A stretch of 64,000 bases of DNA from contig OY294068.1 of assembly GCA_958510875.1 (NCBI GenBank), positions 178,715,411 to 178,779,410 on the forward strand, written 5' to 3'. The position numbers and the translations under genes were made by a program. This stretch comes from Endomychus coccineus (taxonomy: Eukaryota; Arthropoda; Insecta; Coleoptera; Endomychidae). Position 1 is the first letter of the stretch; each line of letters begins with the position of its first letter. This document shows, piece by piece, positions 23,000-34,400 of the stretch. The notes under the pieces are model-generated. The model made no database searches and was not told the DNA's origin. It saw nothing but the letters and a program-made list of their open reading frames with translations.

Positions 23000-23765
23000 T
23001 GCCTCCTGCATCGGGTCTATCAAAATCTCCGCCGTTTATTTATGGGACGGAATGATCCTCAATTCCGACCGAAACACCGATGATCAGAACCACTAATAGG
23101 ACCTTGTGTCCATTTTTCCTCCTCTTTCAGGGCTATGTTCTTCTCTGTCGGAGCAGAGAACTCGATGACATACATAGGCTCGGTTAGTTTATCGAGGAGA
23201 ACAACGTCAGACCTAATTTTTTGTATGGACTTGACGGTCAAATACGGCTAATTCCAGTAGATCTGACATTTTTCGTTTCGAACAATGGGCTCAATATCTC
23301 CTGGCATGTAAGATAGCACCGGCTCTTGGTCTATACCGTACAAGTGCCTTAGATGATAATACAGCAGCCGTAGAGCCGCATTATGGGTGTAGACCGAGGT
23401 CGCTTTTGCCAGACATGCCGACAGCAAGTGGAAAAGTGTCTGATGGGACTTTCAACAGGCACAGCTGCTGACATCAGAAACCTGCACACCCATCACGTTG
23501 CGCCGATAGACCGAAATGTTGATTACGCCATCTTGGCAAGCTGCGGTAAATCCCTCGGTCTTAGATATGAGCCCGGCCAATCTCGGATGTAACTCAGGCT
23601 GACCGTAGGTAGTCGAAGGTCAGCCTGGTTAACAAGTCAAGCGTTTTGATGTTTCGGTAGAAAACACCATGTATCGGCTTGTCTGCATGTCGCCTAAGCA
23701 TAAGATCTTGCTTCGCGGTATTTATCTGAGCTTTCAGGCGAGAAGGTTGAAACTCGATGTTGTCC
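23000..23765 (-). pseudogene. RLE-type (R2/R4/NeSL group) non-LTR retrotransposon C-terminus
   Basis: Minus strand from about 23700: RRHADKPIHGVFYRNIKTLD matches the K(P)xHGxF segment upstream of the endonuclease in R2/R4/Dong/NeSL-type proteins. A frame-shifted GLISKTEGFTAACQDGVI-like stretch near 23560 corresponds to the family GxLxAAQDQxI helix. LRHLYGIDQEPVLSY is near 23340. CQIYWN and RSDVVLLDKLTEPMYVIEFS near 23200 correspond to the PD...D/E core of the restriction-like endonuclease. The CCHC knuckle is degraded. Several stops and frame changes make it non-functional. Higher GC than its surroundings. Clade within RLE-bearing elements is uncertain. Confidence 0.6.
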
Positions 23766-23883
23766 TCTGGTTGGCCTTCTCGACTGATCTGAGATTCGAG
23801 ACTTCCGTAGCTTTTCGTGCTGCCTTAACTTGTGTTTCTCCAATGTTTTCAAAGTCTTCAGGACCTACCGAACTGTCATTGTC

Positions 23884-24083
23884 NNNNNNNNNNNNNNNNN
23901 NNNNNNNNNNNNNNNNNNNNNNNNNNNNNNNNNNNNNNNNNNNNNNNNNNNNNNNNNNNNNNNNNNNNNNNNNNNNNNNNNNNNNNNNNNNNNNNNNNNN
24001 NNNNNNNNNNNNNNNNNNNNNNNNNNNNNNNNNNNNNNNNNNNNNNNNNNNNNNNNNNNNNNNNNNNNNNNNNNNNNNNNNNN
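23884..24083. other. Assembly gap (200 Ns)
   Basis: Exactly 200 Ns, a conventional fixed-size gap. The left flank is a minus-strand RLE-type element and the right flank is a plus-strand LOA element, so the true junction is hidden. Confidence 0.99.
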
Positions 24084-25470
24084 GTGCCGGAGTTAAACAT
24101 AATGGTAACAACTGTTACCTCAGCCATAATAACAGCCTTCGAAACCTCATGCCCAATGAAATCGGAAAGACAGGGAAGCTCTGCCCCCTGGTGTAGTTCA
24201 AATTTGTGGGCAATTAGGGGAACGCTAACTTTAGTGCTCAACAAAGCCAAGCAAATGAGCACTTACTGTGATGAATATCGCTTGGCACTGACTTCGTATA
24301 ACAACGCTATCAAGAATGCGCGAAGGACCTCGTGGAGGAAGTATTGCCAGGGCATAGAGGATATGCCCAGCTATGCTAGACTCCACAAGGTACTAGCAGC
24401 CGGACCACTACAGAAATAGGGCTTCTGTGCAAAACCACAAGGAGTTTATACCAAAACGTAAGAAGAAACGTTGGAGTTGCACTTCTCTGGATCACGTTCT
24501 GAAAACGACCGTAGTATGGCAGAACCGGGAGACCTCGTAGCTCAGAAAAGATTGCCAAAGGAAAACTGGGCTCTGGCTGCGAGTATCATTAACAAATCAA
24601 AAATCAGATGGGCATTAAAATAATTTCAACCATCTAAGTCGCCAGGATACTGCCAGATTTACTGCAGCAAGCAATCGATATAAGAGTCAGCTTGGCACTG
24701 ATCATCGTGGAAAAATGGGGCAACAAGGAAAGTTTCACGGTGAATACCTTTTGAATAAGCCTTGTACCCTTCACAAGAAGAAACGACATTGGAAACATAC
24801 AAGACTTAGTTTTGTATGAGGAAAACATACAGATGACGGACATGATCAAGCAGCTTGGGGTAAGCCTAGATAAAAGGCTGATCTTTGGGAAGCATCTGGA
24901 GAAAACCACTAATAAGGCGATAAGGCCCTGTGGATTTTGTCGTCCTACAGTCGGAAGAACATGCGGACTCACACCACGGATGGTGCACTGGGTGTACACC
25001 ACCATAGTGAGATCCATTGTAACAAACGCTGCAATCGTGTGGTGGTCAAAAACAAACACGTAACTATCCCATCATTCCCTGACAGAGTTCAGAGGCTGGC
25101 GTCCTTAGGAATAACAGGTGCAATGTCGACCACACCAGCGGGTGCTATGGAAAGGCTGTTAAGGTTGAAACCACTGTACATGGCCGTTCAGGCAGAAACC
25201 ATAAGAGAAGCGTATCGCTTTGATCTTATTGGCAAGGAAAGGCCGACCAAAAAGGCCGAAGCATTTTCGGATTGCTTGGATCACCTGGGCTATTGTGGAT
25301 GAGATCCGACAGGTTCAAGGTTCACAGCACTTCCGTACCGTTCACGATTCAAACCTTGAGTGGGCGGGAGAAGACTGGGGGTAATCCTCATATAATACCA
25401 GCGGATGGCTTACCGAAAATCGAGTTGCAATGTGAAACAAAAATCAAAAGAGTTGATTACATTAAATAAC
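24084..25470 (+). pseudogene. LOA-like non-LTR retrotransposon lacking its RT core
   Basis: Starts at the gap with the region between endonuclease and RT: NKAKQMSTYCDEYRLALTSY then KNARRTSWRKYCQGIEDMP, typical of LOA/I-group elements. The thumb and downstream region follow, with QLGVSLDKRLIFGKHLEK near 24850, MVHWVYTTIVRSIVTNAAIV near 24985 and RVQRLASLGITGAMSTTPAG near 25085. Between about 24700 and 24720 the sequence jumps from pre-RT to thumb, so the RT palm (some 250 residues) is deleted. The RNase H domain expected downstream is not present by 25470. Several frameshifts. The pre-RT part is nearly identical to 45225-45400. Confidence 0.75.
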
Positions 25471-25639
25471 TTAGTTTGACAGTAGACGCTCATCTAAAAT
25501 AGAATAAACATATAACAGCTTGCTGAACAGAATTAAGCGAGTAACATATCTATTCAGAACACTATTTAATGCCTAAGGACATACTCAGAAACATGTATCA
25601 TGTTATGGTTCAATCCTTAATTAATGAAATTTTGAAGTG

Positions 25640-26310
25640 ATTCAAAAACCTATAAATTGAAAAATAAAAAATTTCAAGATTCAAACATTCAAAAATTAAA
25701 GAATTAAATAATTTAATAATTCAGTAATTCATTAATTCAATAGTTCAATAATTTCATAATTCAATAATTTAATAATTCAGTAATTTAATAATTTAATAAT
25801 TTAATAATTTAATAATTTAATAACTTCATAAATTAATAATTTAATGATTCAATAATTCAGTAATTTAATAATTTGATAATTTAATAATTTAATGATTTAT
25901 TGATTTAATAATTTAATAATTTGATGATCTATTAATTTAATAATTCAATAATTTAATAATTTAATATTCTAATAATTTAATATTCTAATAATTTAATAAT
26001 TTAATAATTTAATAATTTAATAATTGAATAATTCAATAATTCAATAATTTAATAATTTGGTAATTCAATAATCTATTAATTTAATAATTTGATAATCTAG
26101 TATTTCAATAACTTAATAATTTGATAATTTAATAATTTAATAGATTAATAATTTGATAATTTAATAATTTAATAATTTAATAATTTAATAATTTAATAAT
26201 TTAATAATTTAAGAATTTAGTAATTTAATAATTTAATAATTTAATAATTTGATAATTTAATAATTTAGTGATTTAATCATTTGATAATTTAATAATTTTC
26301 TTTATTTTAT
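25640..26310. repeat. 8-bp satellite, (AATTTAAT)n
   Basis: About 670 bp of tandem AATTTAAT with variants (AATTCAAT, AATTTGAT, AATTTAGT). Repeats are cleaner in the middle and more diverged at the left edge. No coding potential. Confidence 0.95.
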
Positions 26311-26349
26311 GTACAAACCTGAGGTGAAAATTTCTGTTTAATAAATTAT

Positions 26350-26740
26350 TCTTATTCTATTCTTATGCATTGGATCATCTCTCTCTATCTCTTCTACAGA
26401 TATTTCCATGGTCGAATAACATCAGAAATCTCATCTGGTACTCCACCACAAAAGATAAGAAAGGCCGACTAGACGATCTCAAGTACTCCTTCATTGTCAT
26501 GCACAACACCTGCCAAACTTCTTCCTACCGGACTTCATATTGTGGAACTCCTTGCCTGGTGAAGTCTTTCCTGATTCCTATAACCTGCAAATATGCAAGA
26601 AAAATGCCAATTTCCCTCCACCGCTGTTCACATTCGAGTGGTCAAAGTATAAAAATGTTTTGAATGAATTCACATCATTGTATATTTGTGAATTTCATAT
26701 GCACCTGAAACTTCTTAAGGTAAAAATTCCCAAATAAAAC
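26350..26740 (+). pseudogene. Jockey/CR1-type retrotransposon C-terminus
   Basis: Reading frames switch but the family is clear. LYLFYRYFHGRITSEIS near 26385, SFIVMHNTCQTSSYRTS near 26490 and WNSLPGEVFPDSYNLQICKK near 26540 are the conserved C-terminal run FYRY.HG..., T..Y..SF and LWNSLP.EVFP..YNL.. Same family as the minus-strand copy at 46.65 kb. It directly follows the satellite. Confidence 0.7.
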
Positions 26741-26744
26741 GGAG

Positions 26745-27610
26745 AATAAGTTTCGATAAATAATTTCGTTCGGTTTCTGCTGCAAAATCAATCACTGAAT
26801 TAATTTGATTGAATTTTATCGGTATTTGATTTATACGAGAACAATAATAAAATACAGTATTTCAGGATATTCCAGTGAAAGCATAACATAACAATCGGAT
26901 TCTTAATTCGTTTATCAGTGACATTTTGTGGAAACAGTCGCCTCTAATACCAAAGGAATTTAAATAGTTTCACTTCAGATAATTCAGCACAAACTCGCAT
27001 ATTGCTCTCTCCATTCCGCATCTAATCTAACTGTCAGACAGGATAATACTTCATAATAGGAGAATGGTTGCTCCAAAGGAAATCCACCTTGAAATTTATT
27101 CAAATAGCTAAGAAAGGAATGGCTAATTCTGCTTTCAGAATATTGAATATGAAGAAAAATGTGTCTGTAAAGTTTGTAATTGCATTAACTGAGGCGCTCA
27201 GTTTTAAATTACTCTGCATTGTGTAGAGCTGTCTTTGTTGTTAATTTTAATGGATTTGTTTTTATTAGGTTACTTCGGCTTCTTGGGAAAGATTTTTCAT
27301 TTCGCTGAAGATTTTAATGAATTCCTTGATTTATTGTATTTCGTTTTACACCGATAACAATTACCCCGGAATCATTTCCGTAATATATGATGTATCTATT
27401 ACATGCAACATGCAACCAAAAGATGTAATTAATTCCACCACCAATATTATAGATAGATAGATAGCTAGAGTTCATTGACCATTCGTTAAATACATATTAA
27501 AGTACATTAATGGTAAGTCTAACATGTAAGTAAAATTAAAACTCATTAATTAACTCACAATGATGATAAAGAGTTAAAATATGAAAATATTGTATTTACA
27601 AATTGATAAA
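26745..27610. other. Unassigned AT-rich sequence
   Basis: No supported feature apart from a small GATA-type microsatellite near 27450. Confidence 0.5.
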
Positions 27611-27639
27611 AAATGAACATGAATACACATAAATGAATA

Positions 27640-27680
27640 AATGTGAACAAATAAATAGATAAATAAATAAATAAACATGT
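27640..27680. repeat. (TAAA)n-like 3' tail of the adjoining retrotransposon
   Basis: AAATAGATAAATAAATAAAT-type repeat lying just beyond the 3' end of the minus-strand element; a short microsatellite tail is usual for some non-LTR elements. Confidence 0.6.
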
Positions 27681-27689
27681 CAAATGATT

Positions 27690-28537
27690 GAATAGATATT
27701 ATTTATTTAACTGACACTTAAAATAAGTTCCATATTCTTGAATGGAATAAAAAATATTTTTGTGTAGGATGTCTTTTAATTGCTTTTTGAAATTAATCGT
27801 GTTTTGTGCTGTTAGACATTTTGGTAACATGTTATACAGATGTGAACTCGCATAATAAGGCGTTTTTTTAATAGACACTCTTGTAATGCATGGTAATGCC
27901 AAATTATTTCTGTATCGTGTAGAATAATTATGATTATCACCCACCTTTGATAACTGGTCATGTCTAGCATGAATGAATATAAGGATCTTTAGCAGATATA
28001 TGGAAGGGAGAGGTAAGATATTGTGTAGGTCTGCATGATTTGAGAAACTCAAGATTGAAAATTAATCTTATAATTCGTATCTGTAATTGAAAGGCTCTTT
28101 CGGAATCGCAAGACTGTCCCCACACTATAATATGATAAGACAGTATCGAATATGTGTGTCCATAATAAACAGACATTAGGCAGTTTGTACTGAGAACGTT
28201 CTTTAGATTCGATAACAAATAAAAATGTGAGTTTAGTCTGGATACTATATAATCTATATTCCTAACCCATGACATATACTCGTCAATAAAGGTACCTAAA
28301 AATTTACATTCCTGTTCAGAGATCAGGTTTTCGCCCTGGAAGTCAAAAACGATATTGCAAGATGGTCGCAAAGGTGGCTTGCATTCCATACATACAGTTT
28401 TTTTACAGTTCAATGAAAGTCCATTTTCCACGCACCAAATCTGGAAATCATTCATAAGCTTCAAAGTTTTATTGTGCGTCTCCTGAGGAGTGAATCCCGA
28501 GATAACCGCATTCACATCATCGGCATACCTAAATAAT
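27690..28537 (-). pseudogene. 5'-truncated Jockey-group non-LTR retrotransposon
   Basis: The minus strand opens at about 28537 in the RT catalytic motif (LFRYADDVNAVISG). It runs well through FQIWCVENGLSLNCKKTVCM and the thumb (CKFLGTFIDEYMSW) to IRIIRLIFNLEF at about 28075. It continues after a frameshift with PSIYLLKILIFIHARHDQL, NYSTRYRNNLALP and LYNMLPKCLTAQNTINFKKQ to a stop at 27699. About 275 residues of thumb and C-terminus are kept with only one or two frame breaks, so it is relatively young. Truncation exactly at YADD is a usual dead-on-arrival 5' truncation. Confidence 0.8.
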
Positions 28538-28539
28538 TA

Positions 28540-29025
28540 TTTATAGTATTATTCTTACTTGTTATTTCGTTAGCAAAATAAATTGAAAGTGATTAGGTAA
28601 TTCTATGAAATACTTACTTTTATGAGATTTACTTTCCTTGATCGCTAATTAATGAATTTTAATTTGACGGATCTGGTAAATTGACATCAACGCCCGGAAG
28701 CTACAAGACGGTTCCTTCCACTTTAAACGTCGGTTTTCATAAAATAGGACACCAGCCGGCGTCGGTTGTAACATAGTGTTTCTATCTCATGCCGCGCGAT
28801 TTCTGTCGAAATATCTTTGAATTTTATGATATAAATTCAATTTTCACAACGTTCAGCAGTGATAAGTTATAAGTGGCGGATACTTATGTTCATAAATAGA
28901 AATGTTGTATTCAAATTGTCTCCGAATCCGGAAATATACCTATCCAGTTAAATATTAATAGTAATGTATACTTTTCTTTCATAATTCATAAATGTTTATT
29001 GAAAATTTGGAACATAAACGTTATT
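28540..29025. other. Unassigned; GC-richer patch at 28690-28800
   Basis: The patch includes GCCGGCGTCGGTTGTAACAT and loosely resembles 30845-30900 in the TIR element. No coding frame. Confidence 0.4.
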
Positions 29026-29074
29026 GATAAGAAATAATCACCCTCATCTATTAAAAATACTATTAACGTACTGA

Positions 29075-29112
29075 GGACCTTTCGGCTACCAACTAACCAT
29101 CATCAGGGTAAA
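29075..29112 (-). ncRNA. Hammerhead-like motif, PLE family 2
   Basis: Reverse complement CTGATGA (29106-29100), stem II GGTTA-GTTGG-TAGCC, GAAA (29083-29080). Stem II pairs fully, but I could not find a convincing stem I or NUH closing segment downstream, so cleavage is doubtful. Confidence 0.4.
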
Positions 29113-30347
29113 CTAAATTATTAATCAAATGTGCCTGTTTAAATACTATTTGAGAATAATAATGTGAACAATGCTGGAGATAAATCGGTATTTAATAAAT
29201 TGCTTTTTTCGTTTATACATTTCCATCCCTTTTAAATTACCTAGATATTTGTCTGGACTGTGTTTTAAAAGTGATAATCTTTCTTTAGAAATGGTGTGAC
29301 CTATATTCAACATATCTTCGGCTACCGCTGATTTTTCACCATTATTTTTCGAAATGTGGAAAATGTTCCTTATAACGACTTAAAATGTTCCTTCTAGCAT
29401 TCATAGCATTTTGAACACAACTCACAATTGATTTTGTAAATTTCGGATTTGTAGAAATCGGAAACTTTATCAACGGTGTTTTAGCTTGTTCTTACATCTA
29501 TAAACTGATTGTATAGCAAATTTTCGAAACAAACTATGGAATTCATTAATTACTGAATAATGATAAGGGGAACTTTTGAATTTGAAGGTAATGGCTCTAA
29601 TTTGGTTAGTTGGATACGTTCCAAATTACTTTTTTCTTAGAAATTGAGTTATTGATCGAAATTTTGTAGTAAAAAAGTAGAGAGTGGATTGCCCATTGCA
29701 CATCCGCTTGTTTATTCATAGTAATTTTTGTTAAGAGTGGAATAATTTTGCTAAAACATACAGAAAGATGTAATGATCACGTTCTTTGTGCAGTTTCTAT
29801 TGGGGATATTAATATTTGAAAACCATTTCTTCAGAATGTTTATCGACTCAGAGATTGGAGTATTTGTGAATAGTGAAACAACATCAAATGAAACGAGAGT
29901 ATCACCAGGTTCAAGTTTGAAATAATTCAATTTTGAACACGTTCACTTAGTCAATTTGATTCACTGTCGAAATAGAAACAGATTATTTGATCGATAATTT
30001 AATTTCTAAAAAACTAACCGAATTAGAGCTATTTCCTTCAAATACTTCAATAAAATTCAGAAGATTCACTTATCATTCTTGAGTAATTAATAAACTCGAT
30101 AGTTTATTTTCTCAATTTGCAATACAACCACTGTATTTTGAATACAGGTCGCACCATTTCTCAAGAAAGTTCCTCACTCTTAAAACACAGTACAGACAAA
30201 TATCTACGTAATTTAGAACGGATGGAAATGCATAAACGAAAAACAATGTATTAAATTCCGATTTATCTCCAGCTGGGAGTAACCCATTGTTTACATTATT
30301 ATCCCCTGATAGTATTTAGACAGGCACATTTTGATCACTAATTTAGT

Positions 30348-30382
30348 TTACTCTGATGATGGCAACTTGGTAGCCGAAAGGT
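30348..30382 (+). ncRNA. Hammerhead-like motif, PLE family 2 (inverted partner)
   Basis: CTGATGA at 30353-30359 and GAAA at 30376-30379, with GGC...GCC stem II between. Same limits as its partner near 29.1 kb. Confidence 0.4.
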
Positions 30383-30483
30383 TCTCAGTACTTCAATAGT
30401 ATTTTTAGAGGATGAGGATGATTATTTTCAGATTTTATATTGTTGATGCAAAGAAGGTAGTTTCACCGGGGCACCTAATAATA

Positions 30484-31440
30484 CCGGGATATCGAAAATT
30501 ATTTTAGTCAAGGGTGGTTGTGGAATCTAAAACGTGTGTCTACTTTACGTTTGAAATAATTATGTCATAATTAATTTTGAAGTTTCTAACAGTGCGAAAT
30601 TTCGCAATTTTATACGAATATTGTAATACTCAGAAGTCTTTAGCGCCTTGGATTTTCACGTGCCCTATCGAAATTAGAAGGTTCGAATTATCTAAAAACA
30701 TAATTTCATGAACGACAGACGTCCTATGTAATTAGCTACGAACGAAATCATTTTGACATATGCTTCGAGGAGCTCGGTGTGCCTAAGTTAGAGTTTATAC
30801 ATTTTACCTCGGTCTTGTTAATTTGGGGCCGTTTCTTGCCCCGTGCGACCGGCGCCAGTTGTGATAAAGTGTTTTTGGCTATGAGCCGCCAGCTTTTCTC
30901 CGCTTCGTGTATATTTTGGTCGCGAAAAAATTCCCTTTGGTACGTCGCACGTTAGACGCGCGTAGCTGAGATCTGATAATAGCTCAAACTGTTTTAATTA
31001 AATTTTCCTATTTAATGGACATTTATCGGAAAAAGAAGGGCCGTCGGGCACGGTCCGATACTAAATCTAACTACATGGAGCGAAAACGGCACGCGAAAAG
31101 TCGTCGTAAAGCCGTATTAGGTACAACCAGTTTGCACTTTTCTAACTCGCGTGCTACGGCCTTCTCACGTGAACGTCATTCGATTTACGGAAAATTAACT
31201 ATTTCAAAACAGTTTTTGACCCGGATTGTGGCTATCATGACCTCTGAAAAGGTTCAAAGTTCATTAATTATTTCATAATTTGTAGTGTTTATTGTTTTAC
31301 AACAGAAATAAATAGGTATGAAATTTGTAGGTTATTGATGATGTCAGTGTAACACAGACATAATTATTTCAAACGTAAAGTAAGACACACGTTTTAGATT
31401 CCACAACCACCCTTGACCAAGATAATTTTTGATATCCCGG
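30484..31440. mobile_element. TIR DNA transposon, 957 bp, TA-flanked
   Basis: The left end CCGGGATATCGAAAATTA is matched in reverse complement at the right end (31440 back). The inverted repeat is about 84 bp with few mismatches, extending to GACATAATTATTTCAAACG. TA flanks both ends (30482-30483, 31441-31442), consistent with a TA target duplication. The interior shares about 300 bp with 8926-9222 and carries one basic open frame. Superfamily not assigned: long TIRs with TA suit Tc1/mariner-like or related groups, but no transposase is present. Confidence 0.75.
31015..31278 (+). CDS. Basic 87-residue open frame in the TIR element, function unknown
   Basis: ATG at 31015 to TAA at 31276. The first half is rich in Lys and Arg (RKKKGRRARSDTK, MERKRHAKSRRKA), followed by SNSRATAFSRERHSIYGKLT. 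It might be a nucleic-acid-binding N-terminal tail of a larger TE protein that has lost the rest; I do not recognise the family. The GC content is higher than the surrounding DNA, and the frame lies wholly between the TIRs. It may well not be expressed. Confidence 0.35.
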   Translation: MDIYRKKKGRRARSDTKSNYMERKRHAKSRRKAVLGTTSLHFSNSRATAFSRERHSIYGKLTISKQFLTRIVAIMTSEKVQSSLIIS

Positions 31441-31449
31441 TATTTGTAT

Positions 31450-33805
31450 GTAATGAAATTTTTCTCAAACATCGTGCTTTTCCTTTATTATAATGCTTCT
31501 GATAATTAATTTGTTAGATTGTGATTGCGAATGTGAAGTATCGGAAATAACAGTTAACGAATTAGATTTAAAAACATACATATAGAGCTCTTGGTAAGTT
31601 TCGATTTGCGTCCCTTTGAAACATGAACGGAGCAGATCTTATCTGAACGCCAAGGTACTCATTACTCAACAGGCTACACTCGATGATGTTTTTTCTGGTT
31701 TTGGTTCTCCCGATAAAAATAAGCAAATGTAACTCTTCTCATGGAAACGTTGATGACAAAGTTTATTGGACGTAATGGTGATTTAGGGTCAATTTTCGTT
31801 TCGTTGAAACTAGAAATCCCATGAAATTATCTTATCTCAGATAGTTTTCTGCAGAAATCTAGAACATCGGCGTCATATTTTCGGAAACAATGTACGTCAG
31901 TAAGCTCCTTTCTGGAAAAACAATGTTTCAACTAAGGTTCAGTTTCTAGCATGCCTTAAGGATTCTACCTTTTAATGTTGGAAAAACCTTGATAATATAC
32001 ATTATTGTAAAGCTTTACAGAACATCTTTTCAACTGTTTATGATTGTGAGCTTTGCGGAGCTATTTAGATACGAATTATAATAATTTGTGCTCTTGCTAG
32101 CATGGAAATATTATACCAGTTGCATCTAGTACACAAAGAGAAACGAATAAGTAAATGAAAGTTGTAGAAACATTCTGCTGATTATTCAATATACTTTTTA
32201 CATTATCCCTTTTACCAAAACTAATTTGGAATTCTATTCATGAATTTACACAATGCAAAGTTGCTGTTTTTGTCCTTACTACCGTATTCTGAAGGTTCTA
32301 CTTTAATATTTTTTGTCATAGAACAGAAGCAAGTCCCGTTGTTAACGTTTGTAGTCGGTAGCGTTTGTTTTATATTCAGGACAGCAACTCGGTAAATTCA
32401 TAATAAAAGAAATTTTAAAGCACACATACAATTCTTGACTTGGCATTTCAGTCATTTTACATTTGTAAAAATGCAAAGGCAATTTAATTTCATTTTCGCG
32501 AGCATTTTATCTAATAGCATTTTTCACGATCCAAATAATGCAACTAACCATTAGTGTTATGTTCATGGACATATAGTGAGAATTTATTCATTTTGAAAGG
32601 AAATAAAGGTTCGTACAGCATAAAAAGTAGATCGAATTTCCAGTACGAAATGTAAATATTGATTTTTAATTTATTTGAATTATTTGAATTTCTCTTTGCT
32701 ATCTAAACACAATCGTGGAAAGTATATGGAGTTGTAATGGTACAATTTCACATTGAATTCAAGAATGAAAAACCATTTGTTACTTGTTCAATTTTTCATA
32801 CGTTGTTCGTTTTTTATTCTAGACTAGCTGATATACTCGGCGTTGCCCGGGCTAAAGAATCGAAGGAATATTTTTACATTTCACCTTCTTCTGGAGCTTG
32901 AACACAAACGGCATCAGGAATGTCACTGCTCATATTAGCGACCCCGAAAAATTTGAAATGACCACGTGGATTTCGTTAATCCATTAAAATACTTTTTCTT
33001 TGTCTCCTCTATAATGTGACTCATCACATTCCATTTTTCTTGATGCAATAATATGTGCTCAATCACGTTCCTCACAGACAGGACCTTCTCAATTTGAGTC
33101 TCGACTTGTTTCCTATTAGCTTGTCTTCTTTGGCATTGATGTCCAACTGTATCGACCTAATTTGAAAATTCCTGAAGTGATTTACGTCAATACCTGTTTG
33201 TAAACCACGTTTCTCCTTTTGCTTTTTGGGACTAAGATGACCAGACACCTGACAAAGCTCACTGGGTAAAATGCGACATAGAACTGTTCATGTGAAAAAA
33301 GTTCTCCCTCAAGCAGATTCCGACCATGTTCAGAGACTGACACCTATCAATAGTCATAGAAAAACATAACTTGATAGAGTATATACAGTAATCTATAAAG
33401 AAATACTTACCAAAAAGAACAAGGCAACAAGTGTAGTACAAAAACTTCCCCCTATCCACAACCAAGGGAGGCGTGAGACCCAGCGAACCCGACGCGAGTG
33501 TGTGTGTTAGATACAGCATGCCTCAAAAGTATGAGTTTATTAGAGTCATATCCTGCAGGATGAGGAGAATTTAGGGTATCGACTAGCTGTAGCTTTTTCA
33601 AACATCGATTGAGATTAAAACTAAGGTTAGAAAAGATTTTCTCATCATTGGAAACATATTATAACGAAGTTTCATTATAATCGATTGAGTATAGCAAAAT
33701 CGAGATTTTCCATAAGAAATTTTGAAAAATTCAAAGATTGTGCACTGCTAAGATAACCATGGGGACTCATTCCATGTGAAATATATGGAAAATTCAACCG
33801 CTCCA
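31450..33805. other. Unassigned; retroelement-end phrase at 32823 and minus-strand frame near 33000
   Basis: At 32823-32860 CTAGCTGATATACTCGGCGT then TGCCCGGGC is a phrase seen at ends of insect retroelements. On the minus strand 33150-32960 a frame with VETQIEKVLSVRNVIEHILL and WNVMSHIIEETKKKY looks coding-like but is not recognised. Otherwise AT-rich without repeats. Confidence 0.4.
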
Positions 33806-33809
33806 TTGT

Positions 33810-34400
33810 TTTGATCATAACCATCAGTTAGATTATAAACGTTTTAATATTTCAGATGAAGAAACCAATTATTATAATAGACCTATCCTGGAGATGATTC
33901 ACATGAAATATTATTTTCAGTCTGTTTATTCCAGAACCGATGTACAGAAATTAAGTCAAGCTTAGACAAATTCATTTAAATACTGCAAATTTCTACGTAT
34001 TTCTTTATAATGTTGATATAGTGTGTAGATAGAAAGCCGATACAATAAATCAGCTAAGACCTTTGATATCGTAGTCATAAATATATATAACACATCTGTT
34101 TAACTTCATACCTACTTGTCGCAAAGGGAATTCAGACATATTTGCTTCTTTTCCGAGGAATTTATATATCAATGTGTAACATTTTCGATTAATCATGTTT
34201 CATTCGTTGTTGCGACCAGTTGAAATTAATGCGATATAGACGTTCAGTGTTTCATGAATCCTACGCTTTAGTTGATGTGAATTAGTTTTCAAACTTCTTC
34301 TGATGATGGTCGTGTAACCGAAACGTGAATAAAGACGAGAAAATATAGTTAACAAATATGTTAATGTGACCAATTTCCCGAGACTCATTGTAATCATTCG
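33810..34400 (+). mobile_element. Penelope-like element 3' end with hammerhead
   Basis: 5'-truncated PLE. FDHNHQLDYKRFNI near 33813, RPILEMIHMK near 33885 and RTDVQKLSQ before the stop near 33963 mirror the C-termini at 11.4 and 63.9 kb. The 3' untranslated region is followed by the hammerhead (34293-34336) and the tail ATGTTAATGTGACCAATTTC near 34359. Same family as 11.36 kb, independently inserted. Confidence 0.7.
34293..34336 (+). ncRNA. Hammerhead ribozyme (PLE pLTR), copy 2, decayed
   Basis: CTGATGA at 34300-34306, stem II region GGTCGTGTAACC with reduced pairing, GAAA at 34320-34323, then CGTGAAT and AAAGAC. Stem I keeps only CTT/AAG pairing and stem III has lost its self-complementarity, so this copy is probably inactive. 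Confidence 0.6.

Larger units (their letters stand above)
29030..30430. mobile_element. Head-to-head PLE family 2 dimer
   Basis: 29030-29310 and 30150-30430 are reverse complements: the CTGATGA...GAAA module, the CAGGCACATTT block, the ATTTATCTCCAGC block and the AAACACAGT/ACAGACAAAT region. Between them the left portion runs on the minus strand, with RT motif A VSFDVVSLFTNTP near 29900, AMGNPLS near 29690, and the GIY-YIG C-terminal NGEKSAVAEDMLNIGHTI near 29345. From about 29955 the plus strand carries another partial copy (LISKKLTELELFPSN, FEYRSHHFSRK). PLEs are known for such inverted 5' partial copies. All frames are broken. Confidence 0.7.

Noticed and set aside
23734..24419. Long frames of 88-195 codons on both strands spanning the N run
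   Set aside because: They exist only because Ns carry no stops. Only the plus-strand part after 24084 has real LOA similarity.
25640..26310. CRISPR-like or regulatory array
   Set aside because: It is a simple 8-bp AT satellite with no unique spacers, and the window is eukaryotic.
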